Below, piece by piece: positions 26,013-34,520 of a stretch of DNA of 44,875 nucleotides. This DNA comes from Deltaproteobacteria bacterium. Lineage in GTDB: Bacteria > Desulfobacterota > Syntrophobacteria > BM002. The notes beneath the pieces were generated by a model. It saw only the letters and a program-made list of their open reading frames with translations. It did not search any database and had not been told where the DNA came from. Both the position numbers and the translations under genes were made by a program. The DNA is taken from contig JAFDGZ010000016.1 of the NCBI GenBank assembly GCA_019309045.1, positions 1-44,875 on the forward strand, written 5' to 3'. Position 1 is the stretch's first letter. The number at the start of each line of letters is the position of its first letter.

Positions 26013-27410
26013 ATGGATACTATGAAAATCAGCTTTTTTGGTGCCACTGGTACGGTGACAGGATCACGCCATCTCCTGGAAATCGAGGGTAAGAAACTCC
26101 TCATTGACTGCGGTCTGTTCCAAGGACCAAAAAAACACCGGCTGATGAATTGGGACACTTTTCCTTTTCCGCCTGCAAAGATCGACCGGGTACTTCTCAC
26201 CCATGCCCATATTGACCACACCGGGTATCTGCCGCGATTCCGAGCCGGCAAGTTTTCCGGCCAGATTCACTGTACTCACGCTACCAGAGATCTTTGTGAA
26301 ATTATGCTGCGCGACAGCGCGCATCTCCAGGAGGAAGACGCTTATTGGGCCAATAAGAAAGGATATTCGAAGCACCGTCCGGCCCTGCCGCTTTACACTG
26401 TTGAAGATGCCGAAAAAGCCTTGGAGCTTTTCCAGCCATTACATTATGGCGAGGATCTTTTTCTCAGCAACAGCCTGCGAATCAAGTTCAAAGATGCAGG
26501 CCACATACTTGGTTCTTCGTTTGTGGACATCAAGACCACCAAAGGTGGACAGAGAAGAAAGATTGTCTTCAGTGGCGATCTCGGCAGGCCTGGCAGACCC
26601 ATACTGCGTGATCCAGTGCAAATGTTTGAGGTGGATTACCTCATTCTGGAATCCACTTATGGCGATCGCCTGCACGGGGAGCAGTCCCCGGAAGCTGAAG
26701 TGGAACGGGTGATCAATGAAACTGCCAAAAGGCGAGGAGTTCTCGTGGTGCCGGCCTTTGCTGTAGGGCGTACCCAGGAGCTGCTTTTTACCATTCGCCA
26801 ACTGGAAGAGCAGGGTAAGATTCCTTCGCTACCTGTGCATGTAGATTCGCCCATGGCAATCAATGTCACGGAAATCTTCGCAAAGCACAAGGCCAATTAC
26901 GATTTGCAGGCTAAGGTACTTGAATTGAACGGCATCAGCATTCTGCAGCCGAAAGAGATTCACTTCAGCCGCAGCCGCCAACAATCGAAAGCTCTGAATG
27001 AAATAGACGGAGAGGCAATTATCATATCAGCAAGCGGCATGGCAACAGGCGGCCGCGTCCTCCATCACCTGAAGTATCGTCTGCCCAGAAAAAGAGACAC
27101 GGTGCTTTTCATCGGCTATCAGGCCTATGGGACCAGGGGTAGATCAATCCTGGAAGGCAAGGATACGGTAAAGATTCATGGAGAGCATGTTCCTGTCAGG
27201 GCACATATTGAACAGCTAAGCGGCTTTTCGGCACACGCAGACTACAATGAAATTCTGGCCTGGCTCCTTGGCTTCAATCGCCCCCCGAGAAAAACTTTTA
27301 TTGTGCATGGAGAGCCCAAGGCTTGCAGCTCCCTGGCCCGGAAAATTGAAGACAAACTGGGATGGGATGTGGTAATCCCCAAGTTTAAAGAGCATTTCGA
27401 CTTGGACTAG
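26013..27410 (+). CDS. Beta-CASP metallo-beta-lactamase RNase-like protein
   Basis: Protein of 465 residues of the CPSF-73/YSH1-like beta-CASP family of MBL nucleases. The metal motif HAHIDHTGYLPR (HXHXDH) is present, as are FSGDLG, ESTYGDR, the beta-CASP motifs VPAFAVGRTQELL and ISASGMATGGR, and the late His in GFSAHADYNE. Bacterial members are thought to be RNA endo- or exonucleases, though most are unproven. The start at 26013 has CGGAG upstream; the ATG three codons on is an alternative. It faces the minus-strand enolase-superfamily gene, and the 119-base gap between them shows only a weak 5-bp hairpin (GCCAC/GTGGC near 27449-27463). Confidence 0.92.
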   Translation: MDTMKISFFGATGTVTGSRHLLEIEGKKLLIDCGLFQGPKKHRLMNWDTFPFPPAKIDRVLLTHAHIDHTGYLPRFRAGKFSGQIHCTHATRDLCEIMLRDSAHLQEEDAYWANKKGYSKHRPALPLYTVEDAEKALELFQPLHYGEDLFLSNSLRIKFKDAGHILGSSFVDIKTTKGGQRRKIVFSGDLGRPGRPILRDPVQMFEVDYLILESTYGDRLHGEQSPEAEVERVINETAKRRGVLVVPAFAVGRTQELLFTIRQLEEQGKIPSLPVHVDSPMAINVTEIFAKHKANYDLQAKVLELNGISILQPKEIHFSRSRQQSKALNEIDGEAIIISASGMATGGRVLHHLKYRLPRKRDTVLFIGYQAYGTRGRSILEGKDTVKIHGEHVPVRAHIEQLSGFSAHADYNEILAWLLGFNRPPRKTFIVHGEPKACSSLARKIEDKLGWDVVIPKFKEHFDLD

Positions 27411-27529
27411 AAAGTGTCCATGGGGACGGCGACTTTGCGCCACGACTTGTGGCTCCAGGAAGAGGCATAGATCTATCTATAGTTGTGAATCATTCTGAAC
27501 CACTCTATGGAAGGTAAACATGGTGGGAC

Positions 27530-28690
27530 TCAGCTGTGTCCTATTCTGGCACTCTGGCTGCACCAAGGAGCCAGGGCTTCTGGGTTGAGCTGAATGCCCA
27601 GACCATCATCTTGGGGCAGCTCAGGCGGGCAGCCAGCGTAGCCGAATTGTACTAGCGGCCGCACGGGGTCGCACTGCAACAGGTGGAGGCCGAAGCACCC
27701 CTCACAGTATTTTACCTGCTTCAATGCTGAGAGCAAGATTAATTGGGCTGCGGAAAGAAGGGAAGACTCTCCCACCTGACAGCCCAGATGAACATCCAGA
27801 CCTGCCTGCAGGGCTTCGCGACATCGATTGTATGAGGCAATCAGACCGCCGCATTTAGATATGCGGACATTCACCCCGGTGCAGCCGTTTCGGGCAATCA
27901 GCATCCGGAGGGATTTCCTGTCATGTATACTTTCATCTGCAATGATTTCAAAGTCAGTCCTTGCCACCAAGTTTGCAAGTGTCTCGACGTCATCCGCCCT
28001 GGTGGGCTGTTCCACACAGCGGATTCCCTTGCGAGCCAGAAATGCCATGGCCTCCAGAGTCTGTTGAAAGTTCCAGGCCATGTTTGCATCAACGATAATA
28101 CGGGCAGAGGCACCCAACACCTGGCGGGCAGTACGAACGATTCGCCTGTCCAGATTCTGCCCCACTTTGAGCTTGAGCTGGCGGAGGCCATACAGTCGGA
28201 TTCTTGCCAGTTGCAGGAGGGCCCTGAGTGGACTTTGTGCTGACAGCACTGCGCTGAAACGGACATTGGCCTCGAGCGCTGCAGCAGTATTGATTCGGAC
28301 AGCCCGGCCAAAGGCGCGGCCGAAAGCGTCGAGCAATGCCAGGTCAACTGCTGCCCAGGCAGCATTTTGTGGACGATGGTGAGATGCCCATTGCGAGGGG
28401 GCCTTGCCGTCGCATTCATGCAGAAAGGAAAGAACCTGAGCCAGCGAGTGAAATTCCATGCCGAGCAGCCTGGGCAAGATATCTTCTTGCAATAAAGAAA
28501 AGGCGCCTTTTCTTGTCTCTCCAGTGACGTAAGCCCGCGGCAGGGATTCTCCGAAGCCCACATGGCCGTCATCTGTGAGGCATTTTAGGAAAATGCTTTC
28601 AGATGTCCTTCTAACTGCTGCCGCATGTCTGAATGAGCGGCGGAATGGCAGGTCTACAGCATAGAGTTCAAAAGCTTTTATGCGGGCCAT
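27530..28690 (-). CDS. Enolase-superfamily enzyme (MLE subgroup; dipeptide epimerase or OSBS-like)
   Basis: Protein of 386 residues with an N-terminal capping domain and a TIM barrel. The MLE subgroup catalytic set is visible: KXK in QLKLKVGQ, metal ligands Asp in IVDANMAW, Glu in RCVEQP and Asp in IIADESIHD, and the second catalytic Lys in RISKCGG. These enzymes abstract the proton next to a carboxylate. Candidates are L-Ala-D/L-Glu epimerase, o-succinylbenzoate synthase or muconate cycloisomerase. There are no menaquinone or aromatic degradation genes beside it. The lytic transglycosylase about 1.6 kb away fits a peptidoglycan dipeptide role, but only as a hint. It lies 183 bases after the M1 fusion gene. 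Confidence 0.85.
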   Translation of the reverse strand: MARIKAFELYAVDLPFRRSFRHAAAVRRTSESIFLKCLTDDGHVGFGESLPRAYVTGETRKGAFSLLQEDILPRLLGMEFHSLAQVLSFLHECDGKAPSQWASHHRPQNAAWAAVDLALLDAFGRAFGRAVRINTAAALEANVRFSAVLSAQSPLRALLQLARIRLYGLRQLKLKVGQNLDRRIVRTARQVLGASARIIVDANMAWNFQQTLEAMAFLARKGIRCVEQPTRADDVETLANLVARTDFEIIADESIHDRKSLRMLIARNGCTGVNVRISKCGGLIASYNRCREALQAGLDVHLGCQVGESSLLSAAQLILLSALKQVKYCEGCFGLHLLQCDPVRPLVQFGYAGCPPELPQDDGLGIQLNPEALAPWCSQSARIGHS

Positions 28691-28873
28691 TCCAGATCCC
28701 GAGTCTCTCAGCCTCGCTCCATATGGTCTTGGGTCGAGGGCGTAGGAAAATCGTCTCTCGACAGCAATGGGTCCTCGAGCATAAAGTAAGTGCAGCTGCT
28801 CAGGGAGAGCGTGTTGAGAGCACTTCAGTCGACCATTAGAGCAGCCAGATTTTCTCCGTTAGCAGCTCAGCTG

Positions 28874-31867
28874 TCAACTCAATTCCACGGTCAACTTTAC
28901 AAGCTTGGAGCCGCGCCTGACTGTTACCCTCACCGTGTCACCCGGTCGTTTGTCGAAAAGAAGGATGCGGAGGTCTTCAAGGGTATGAACAGGATGCTCC
29001 TCAACCGCCGTGATGAAATCTCCTTTTTTCATGCCAGCTGCTTTGGCGCCACTGCTTGTGGAAAACCCTGTAACCTTGAGTGTGGCGGCATCTGCCTCGA
29101 GCAGGACCCCGAGCTTGGCTGCCTGTGGCGCTTCAACTTCTGTGGAGAACACCAGATAATCAGCAAGATCGGCAGCCGGCATGACGTTTTGAGCTGGCAA
29201 GATAACAGTATAGCTTGCTTGAAAGCGACGATACGCCCGCCTGGGTATCCCCGAGCCATACTCTAAATGACCATTGCCTGCGATCACCACCATATGGCAG
29301 CGTGGGTGTGCCTGGAGATATCTGGCAATGGTTTCCGCCATGGTCTCATCCCAGAGAATCTGTGCCTGAACAAAGTAATCGAAGTTTTCGGGAGCTGTAC
29401 CGCCTGGCAGTTCTATCTGGTGCATGTCGAACACCCTCTTCAAACGAGTGCGGTATGATTTATCGCTGAAATCCAGTTCTGTTGGAATGCTTTTCTTTTG
29501 TTCTTCGCTCAAATGAGCAAGTCCTTCTCTTGCCACCTTGGCAACCAGTTTATGGTCTAAATTGAGTGCTATCACAGGAATACTCTTTTTTCTGGCATAC
29601 TGCAGTATGTCTCTATAGAGGTAATAATTGAACCTCCATGTAGTAAAGTAATGTGATTCTTTGAGAAAAGTCTTTTCGTCGATGTCAGCGGCAATATAGC
29701 TGTCCAATGCCTCTTGATATGATTTCTGAAACATCTCCATGCCGATGACCAGCTCAGGATGCTTGCCATGGAGTGCTCGGATAAAGTCGAGCTGCATCAG
29801 ATGGTCGCCATAGCGATTGTGCTTTTCGCCCAGGTAGACAATTTGTTTATCGACTATTTGCGAAACAATTTCACCTACTCCCAGTACTCCTTTGAGAGAA
29901 AATCCCACCACAGGAGAAGTCACTTCGATTCTCAGTCCCCTTTGGCCTTTAGCGATTTCTTTGTCCATTATCCTGCCGTGTCTGAAAGCGAGTCGGCTGT
30001 ATTTGCCGTAATGTGGCAGCTTGTCGACTATGGCTTCGACCTCGGCACTGCTTGACGCTGTGGCTTGGGCCAGTACATGGTCAGTACTGAAAGGATTTTT
30101 TTTGACCACAATGGTGAAGCCTTCTTGATCTTTTGTGTGCTCCATAAAAGTTGGCAGGTTTTTCTGCGTTGTTCCCAGAAAGAGTACAGATTTGTGCGAC
30201 AAAGCCCCGTGGTCAGTTGCGCTGTCCTCCAAGATGTTGAAGCCCTGACCGCGTAGTTTCTCCACCAGAGCACCATATACGGGTTCATCTTTCCGCTGGA
30301 GCACGACAGTCCGGCCTGGGTCGCCCAGAAGTCGGCTCAATCTTGGTGTTTGCTCTTCAGGTTGCAGCCTGCGAAATAGGTCGTACTCTGGATCGACTGT
30401 GAGCCAGGTGGGCCTGGAGGCAAAGTCAAGCGTGTAGCTCTGCTCCAAAGCGGTCGCAATTATTACTCTACTCTCCGGACCAGCAGCTGTGTTTGCCACT
30501 AAAACAATAGGGAAGGGCAGAGAACCATTGCTGAGGTGCACCTGCAAATCAACCTGGAAGCTGCCACTGGCCTCACGAGCCCTGGCCCAGTCTAGAGAAA
30601 GGTCCAGAGCACCTTTGCTGTCCAACCAGAAGTCGAAAAACGGCCGGAGGTATTTTCCTGTAGACTTCTCAAAGATCCTCTCAATATCGTCCCAGGAAGT
30701 AATCTTGAACATGCGCTTCTGCACAAGTTGCTTCAATGAGTAGGCAAATGCCTCTTCGCCGATTTTCTTTTTGAGCATGTGGAACACCATGGCAGCCTTG
30801 CCATAACCCACGGCCCGCTGAGCACGGTCTTCTCCAGCACGAAAGCTGCGAACAGCTATTTCTTCACTGCCATGGACATAGCTCTCGTAGTTTTCAATGA
30901 TGTTTTTGCGATATTTCCAGCCTTCACCTTTCAGTTCAGCAAAATGATGGTCAGCTAGGTAAGAGGTCAGCCCTTCGCACCAATTGCCAGAAGCATAATC
31001 CACGTAGATGGAGTTGCCGAACCATGAATGAAGTACTTCATGGCCCAGCGAGGTCTCGGGTATGAAGGGTAATTTGAGCACCTGACGGCCGAGCAAGGTA
31101 AAGGTTGGCATACCGTAACCCGTGGGCAGTATATGCTCCACAATGGCAAACCTGGCGTATGGATATGGTCCGAGCATTTGCTCATACCTCTGCAGATATC
31201 TTTTTGTTTGCGACAGATAGCGCTCTGACAGGCTGTCGTCTCCTGAGAGAAAATAGGTGGCTATCTCGATCTGGTGATAGCGAGCTTTTCTGACCACATA
31301 AGGAGCAACCACAAGGTGGATTCCTGGCGTTGGTTCTGGAAAGTGAAAGTTATAGATAGTGCCATCTGAGCTTGATCTTTTCTCTATGGTGTTTGCTTCA
31401 GAGACGGCCGCAAATCCCTTTGGTGTTCGTACTTCCAGGGAAAATCTCGCCAGATCTGCCATGGCAGCAGGGTACCAGGCATCCAGCAGAAAGGCGCCTT
31501 GTGGCGAGATAACATTATCACGAATGCCAGGCTTTGCACGGAAATAGCCCTGATATTGCAGGCGAAGGATAGTGCCGTCCGCATGCTCCGGCAGTGAGAG
31601 AAAGCCATTATCTACCAGGGGAGCAATCTGACGGCCATTTATAGTAATCTTATCGATCTGTAGCGAGCTTCCCACGGCGAGTCGGTCAACTGCTCGAGGG
31701 ACGATAAGCTGCATGCTGCCGCTCAAGCGGTGATCTGACAGATCCAAAGATATGACCAGCTTGTACCTGGGTGTTGTCGAGATGCTTGCACTGGTAGTTG
31801 GGCAAAGAAAAAAAAGAACTATTAATGTCACAAAGAGGCCGGCCAATGTAGTTCGTGAGGCAGTCAT
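28874..31867 (-). CDS. Exported M1 peptidase - ChaN haem-binding - PDZ fusion protein
   Basis: Protein of 997 residues with a signal peptide (about 7-28). Residues about 35-470 resemble the M1 aminopeptidase family: zinc motif HEVLH near residues 275-279, with the third ligand Glu in WCEGLTSYLAD 18 residues on. The family's GXMEN motif is replaced by GYGMPTF. Residues about 672-900 match the ChaN/Tiki-like haem-binding family (VYLGEKHNRYGDH, GMEMFQ, GNGHLEYG). The last about 80 residues form a PDZ domain (GAKAAGMKKGDFITAVE). Predicted periplasmic or surface attached. Such a fusion could degrade haem proteins and hold haem, but that is inference. AAGGAG precedes the ATG. Confidence 0.85.
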   Translation of the reverse strand: MTASRTTLAGLFVTLIVLFFLCPTTSASISTTPRYKLVISLDLSDHRLSGSMQLIVPRAVDRLAVGSSLQIDKITINGRQIAPLVDNGFLSLPEHADGTILRLQYQGYFRAKPGIRDNVISPQGAFLLDAWYPAAMADLARFSLEVRTPKGFAAVSEANTIEKRSSSDGTIYNFHFPEPTPGIHLVVAPYVVRKARYHQIEIATYFLSGDDSLSERYLSQTKRYLQRYEQMLGPYPYARFAIVEHILPTGYGMPTFTLLGRQVLKLPFIPETSLGHEVLHSWFGNSIYVDYASGNWCEGLTSYLADHHFAELKGEGWKYRKNIIENYESYVHGSEEIAVRSFRAGEDRAQRAVGYGKAAMVFHMLKKKIGEEAFAYSLKQLVQKRMFKITSWDDIERIFEKSTGKYLRPFFDFWLDSKGALDLSLDWARAREASGSFQVDLQVHLSNGSLPFPIVLVANTAAGPESRVIIATALEQSYTLDFASRPTWLTVDPEYDLFRRLQPEEQTPRLSRLLGDPGRTVVLQRKDEPVYGALVEKLRGQGFNILEDSATDHGALSHKSVLFLGTTQKNLPTFMEHTKDQEGFTIVVKKNPFSTDHVLAQATASSSAEVEAIVDKLPHYGKYSRLAFRHGRIMDKEIAKGQRGLRIEVTSPVVGFSLKGVLGVGEIVSQIVDKQIVYLGEKHNRYGDHLMQLDFIRALHGKHPELVIGMEMFQKSYQEALDSYIAADIDEKTFLKESHYFTTWRFNYYLYRDILQYARKKSIPVIALNLDHKLVAKVAREGLAHLSEEQKKSIPTELDFSDKSYRTRLKRVFDMHQIELPGGTAPENFDYFVQAQILWDETMAETIARYLQAHPRCHMVVIAGNGHLEYGSGIPRRAYRRFQASYTVILPAQNVMPAADLADYLVFSTEVEAPQAAKLGVLLEADAATLKVTGFSTSSGAKAAGMKKGDFITAVEEHPVHTLEDLRILLFDKRPGDTVRVTVRRGSKLVKLTVELS

Positions 31868-32108
31868 TCTTGAGAAAAACTCCTTCTCTAGAGTCGTTTC
31901 CTTTGTTGGCAGAGCATTGTCTGTCTAAATTGAACAAGTGATTAATGGACAACACGAAGTATAACTCAAAGAACAGCTTTTTTCGCCATGAAACTGACTA
32001 CGATCAGAAGGCAATGCTCTCCGTTTACTTTCCATGGTAGCTGCCGGGACTGCCGAAATTAAAGGGAGCAACTTCTGTTGACAACGGTGAGATAAAAGGG
32101 GGTATTAC

Positions 32109-32125
32109 AGCGGCAGGATGCCGCT
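32109..32125. other. Compact GC hairpin
   Basis: AGCGGCA and TGCCGCT form a perfect 7-bp stem around a 3-nt loop. No adjoining T-run on either strand. It lies beside the three-element repeat and may belong to the same structured RNA or terminator region. Confidence 0.45.
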
Positions 32126-32149
32126 AGTCCAGCATACTGTGCAATGAGA

Positions 32150-32209
32150 AATTGGCAAGCTAGTCATCTTGCCAATTGTCCGTGTCATCTGATTTGAACA
32201 ATTGGCAAG
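32150..32209. repeat. Three-element inverted repeat with mutually exclusive pairing
   Basis: Element A AATTGGCAAG (32150-32159), element B CTTGCCAATTGT (32168-32179), element C ACAATTGGCAAG (32198-32209). A pairs with B over 10 bp (8-nt loop); B pairs with C over 12 bp (18-nt loop). Only one of the two stems can form at a time. It lies 13 bases beyond the stop of the rubrerythrin-like gene on the minus strand. Confidence 0.75.
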
Positions 32210-32222
32210 ACGTCGAAATCAG

Positions 32223-32699
32223 CTACATTTCAGGCATGTAGATGCTTTCGTATAATTCCTCCAGTTGAGCCAGATGTTTTCCCTCATCCTGTGCCAGTCT
32301 TTGATACATACCTGCCATGGGAGCGTCACCGCAAGCTTGTGCCATTTTGGTGTAAAAATCTACGCTCCGTTTTTCCTCATGAATTGCGTGGATCATCACA
32401 TCCTGAGCACTGGAGTCTTCATGCAGAGGCTTTTCCTCCAGGAGCAGCGTCAATTTCATGCTGGGCCCTTCTTCCATATGTGCTTCGTGCAAGGCGATCT
32501 CTTCTTCTAGAAAGGCCTTCTCAAGGGTGTATTTGTGCTCGAGCTCCTCAAGAGCAAGTTCCTTTACCAGTTTTTTGGCCCGGCGGTCCTCGACAACCTC
32601 ATAAGCTCTACGGTATACATCAAAACTATGTTGTTCCATCTCGATTGCTTTCTGGATAGCTCCTTCTCTCGTATAACAGACCTCTTCGAATTCTGCCAT
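32223..32699 (-). CDS. Rubrerythrin-like diiron (ferritin-fold) protein
   Basis: Protein of 158 residues forming a four-helix bundle. Diiron ligand motifs are visible as AIEMEQHS, ELALEELEHK, AIHEEKRSVD and AQDEGKHLAQL, each with the Glu and EXXH pattern of rubrerythrins. There is no C-terminal rubredoxin domain (no CXXC pair), so it is the domain-only type often annotated as ferritin-like. Likely role is peroxide detoxification or iron handling in an anaerobe. AGGAA precedes the ATG and a good promoter lies 55-83 bases upstream. Confidence 0.88.
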   Translation of the reverse strand: MAEFEEVCYTREGAIQKAIEMEQHSFDVYRRAYEVVEDRRAKKLVKELALEELEHKYTLEKAFLEEEIALHEAHMEEGPSMKLTLLLEEKPLHEDSSAQDVMIHAIHEEKRSVDFYTKMAQACGDAPMAGMYQRLAQDEGKHLAQLEELYESIYMPEM

Positions 32700-33048
32700 A
32701 GCATTCCTCCATCTCTAGATGATGTAAACGGGGAGAACGACGTTCGACACGCTATCATACGTGATCGTGCTCCAGGATTCAAGAATGATTTTGCAAGAGT
32801 TTCGCCTAATTTCAAAGTAACTGGTAAAATGGCAACTGGAAAGATTTAGCAAATCGGTAAACCATTCACCCGGAAAGTGAACTATTGTCCTGATCTCGTG
32901 ACTTGCACTCCTTGGAGAAGCTCAAATACGAGGAGACCTTTGCAAACACTGCAAGAGGTCAGCGCAGCAACCAAGACCTCTTTGCTGGCGTGCAACCACA
33001 TGGCAGGTCGTCCAGAAGTTGTGGGGCTACGTGGCTGAAGCTGGGGTG
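32700..33048. other. Intergenic region upstream of the rubrerythrin-like gene
   Basis: 349 bases with no supported gene. It holds the rubrerythrin-like promoter (32754-32782). A hairpin arm pair GAGGTC (32955-32960) and GACCTC (32975-32980), extended by flanking bases with one bulge, may mark the 3' end of the long minus-strand cluster that finishes at 33049; it lacks a T-run. Confidence 0.4.
32754..32782 (-). promoter_or_regulatory. Sigma-70-type promoter of the rubrerythrin-like gene
   Basis: Minus strand TTGAAT (32782-32777), 17-base spacer, TATGAT (32759-32754). Four of six and five of six consensus bases with ideal spacing. The leader to the start at 32699 would be roughly 50 bases. Confidence 0.55.
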
Positions 33049-33303
33049 TCAGCGAAAATCACGCCGACAGCTCCCTCCTGTGGAGCAGGGTGGGGTGTCG
33101 CACCGCTCCTCGCGGCCACAGCAGGTGTGGCCGGCGCTGCTGCCGCTCGTTTTAACGGCATAGGAAGCCGCAGAAAGGATCTTTTCAAGTCTGCTACTGC
33201 CGCAGTTGCTGCATTCGAGACGCTGTTCAGGCTGATGACTCGAGATCAGCAGTATTTCACAAACTTCGCCGCACTCCTGACACTGGTACTCATAGATAGG
33301 CAT
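33049..33303 (-). CDS. FmdB-family zinc-ribbon protein with Cys-rich tail
   Basis: Small protein of 84 residues beginning MPIYEYQCQECG, the FmdB hallmark, with zinc ligands CXXC in CQEC and CSNC. FmdB proteins are putative regulatory or RNA/ribosome-associated zinc ribbons. The tail is cysteine-rich (HTCCGREERC...PPCSTGGSC), which is unusual and might bind additional metal. The ATG at 33303 follows GGAGGG at 7 bases; an in-frame GTG at 33309 is less likely. Last gene of the ORP-like cluster, 38 bases beyond the DUF59 gene. Confidence 0.85.
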   Translation of the reverse strand: MPIYEYQCQECGEVCEILLISSHQPEQRLECSNCGSSRLEKILSAASYAVKTSGSSAGHTCCGREERCDTPPCSTGGSCRRDFR

Positions 33304-33341
33304 TGGCACTCCCTCCCATCTGGCACATTGTTGCTATACTG

Positions 33342-33629
33342 CTAGTTGAGATCAGCGAGAATCTTTTTGAGTTGTGCAGCATGCACAAAGCCATCAACGT
33401 TTACCTGCACTCGCTTGACTCCTGCCACACTCTTCACAGCCTGCTGAATATTTATGGCCAGCTGAAATCCCAGAGGACAAACCACTGAAGAGGGACGAAA
33501 TGTCAAGCTGACATTGCCGTCATCATCCACCTCGAGGTCCCGCACCAATTTCATCCTGATCACATCCATCCCAGTTTCTGGATCGATCACAGCGCCAAGG
33601 CTTCTTTCCACTTGTTTTTTCAGGTCCAT
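33342..33629 (-). CDS. DUF59/MIP18-family Fe-S assembly factor
   Basis: Protein of 95 residues of the DUF59 family (SufT, PaaD, MIP18, and the N-terminal domain of some Mrp proteins). Signature regions are the early VIDPETGMDVIRMKLV and the conserved Cys51 in SSVVCPLG. Family members help load Fe-S clusters on target proteins, often together with Mrp-type ATPases, which are encoded in the same cluster. It lies 17 bases after the second MinD-ferredoxin gene and before fmdB, with GAGGAGA as ribosome site. Confidence 0.9.
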   Translation of the reverse strand: MDLKKQVERSLGAVIDPETGMDVIRMKLVRDLEVDDDGNVSLTFRPSSVVCPLGFQLAINIQQAVKSVAGVKRVQVNVDGFVHAAQLKKILADLN

Positions 33630-33646
33630 GATTGCTGATGTTCTCC

Positions 33647-34516
33647 TCAGACGCCGACCTCAAGAATTGTGGCAAGCCCCTGCCAGATCTTCTTTATCTC
33701 GTCGGCAACTCTGCCGTTGCTGTATTCCACTACAATTTTTTTCTGTACCAGGGCCCTGGTAACCACGGGATCGTACGGGATGAGCCCGAGGAGCTGGATG
33801 TTGTGCTCGTCGCAGTATGAGCGTATGGCTGCGGTCATGTCCTGATTGAGGTCATATTTGTTTACACATGCGGCAACAGGAATCTGGAAATGACCAGCCA
33901 GTTCAGCTACTCGTTTCATGTCATGCAGTCCCGAGAGGGTAGGCTCAGTTACAATGAGCACAAGACTTGTACCAGTCATGGCTGAAATTACCGGACAACC
34001 AATGCCAGGAGGGCCATCCACGATAATAAGCTTGTGGCCCTGCTCCTCGGCTAGAAGTTTGGCATTGTGTCGAACGATGGTCACTAACATGCCTGAATTC
34101 TCTTCAGCAATTCCCAACCTGGCATGGACGAATAGTCCGTAGTTGGTCTCAGAGATGAACCATTCACCGCAGATATTTTCCTGCATCTCGATTGCTGCAA
34201 CCGGACAAAAGTGAGCGCAAACCCCACAGCCTTCACAATCAATCTTGTCCACAATGTAATCATCACTTATGGCGTCGAACCTGCAAAGCTCCAGACATTC
34301 TCCGCATGCCGTACATACTGCAGCATCGATGTGGGCGGTATGTCCACCACGAAACAGCTCCTTTTTCTGAATAGTGGGCTCGAGGAGAATAAATAGGTCA
34401 GCAGCGTCTACATCAGCATCTGCCAACACTTTATCTTTGGCGAGCGCTGCAAAGGAGCCGGCAATTGAGGTCTTGCCTGTGCCGCCTTTGCCACTCAAGA
34501 TAACGAGTTCTTTCAC
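33647..34516 (-). CDS. MinD-family ATPase with inserted two-cluster ferredoxin domain (B)
   Basis: P-loop ATPase of 289 residues. Deviant Walker A LSGKGGTGKTS near the N terminus and GPPGIGCPVI in the Walker B region. Inserted at about residues 55-120 is a 2x[4Fe-4S] ferredoxin domain (CTACGECLELC and CEGCGVCAHFC). Related to the ORP-system ATPases of Desulfovibrio. GTG 34516 is chosen because GGAAGG precedes it and the upstream gene ends 4 bases earlier; a TTG at 34543 would overlap that gene. Tandem paralogue of the next gene. Probably couples ATP hydrolysis to Fe-S or mixed metal cluster handling. Confidence 0.9.
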   Translation of the reverse strand: MKELVILSGKGGTGKTSIAGSFAALAKDKVLADADVDAADLFILLEPTIQKKELFRGGHTAHIDAAVCTACGECLELCRFDAISDDYIVDKIDCEGCGVCAHFCPVAAIEMQENICGEWFISETNYGLFVHARLGIAEENSGMLVTIVRHNAKLLAEEQGHKLIIVDGPPGIGCPVISAMTGTSLVLIVTEPTLSGLHDMKRVAELAGHFQIPVAACVNKYDLNQDMTAAIRSYCDEHNIQLLGLIPYDPVVTRALVQKKIVVEYSNGRVADEIKKIWQGLATILEVGV

Positions 34517-34520
34517 TTGG

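Larger units (their letters stand above)
31868..32222. other. Repeat-rich intergenic region between M1 fusion and rubrerythrin-like genes
   Basis: 355 bases without a supported gene. It contains a 7-bp stem hairpin AGCGGCA/TGCCGCT (32109-32125) and the three-element inverted repeat at 32150-32209. No classical T-run terminator was seen on the minus strand. Confidence 0.5.

Noticed and set aside
32903-33163. Plus-strand frame overlapping the fmdB gene
   Set aside because: It has no ribosome site and no recognisable protein features, and it overlaps the FmdB gene, which has the MPIYEY start and zinc knuckles.
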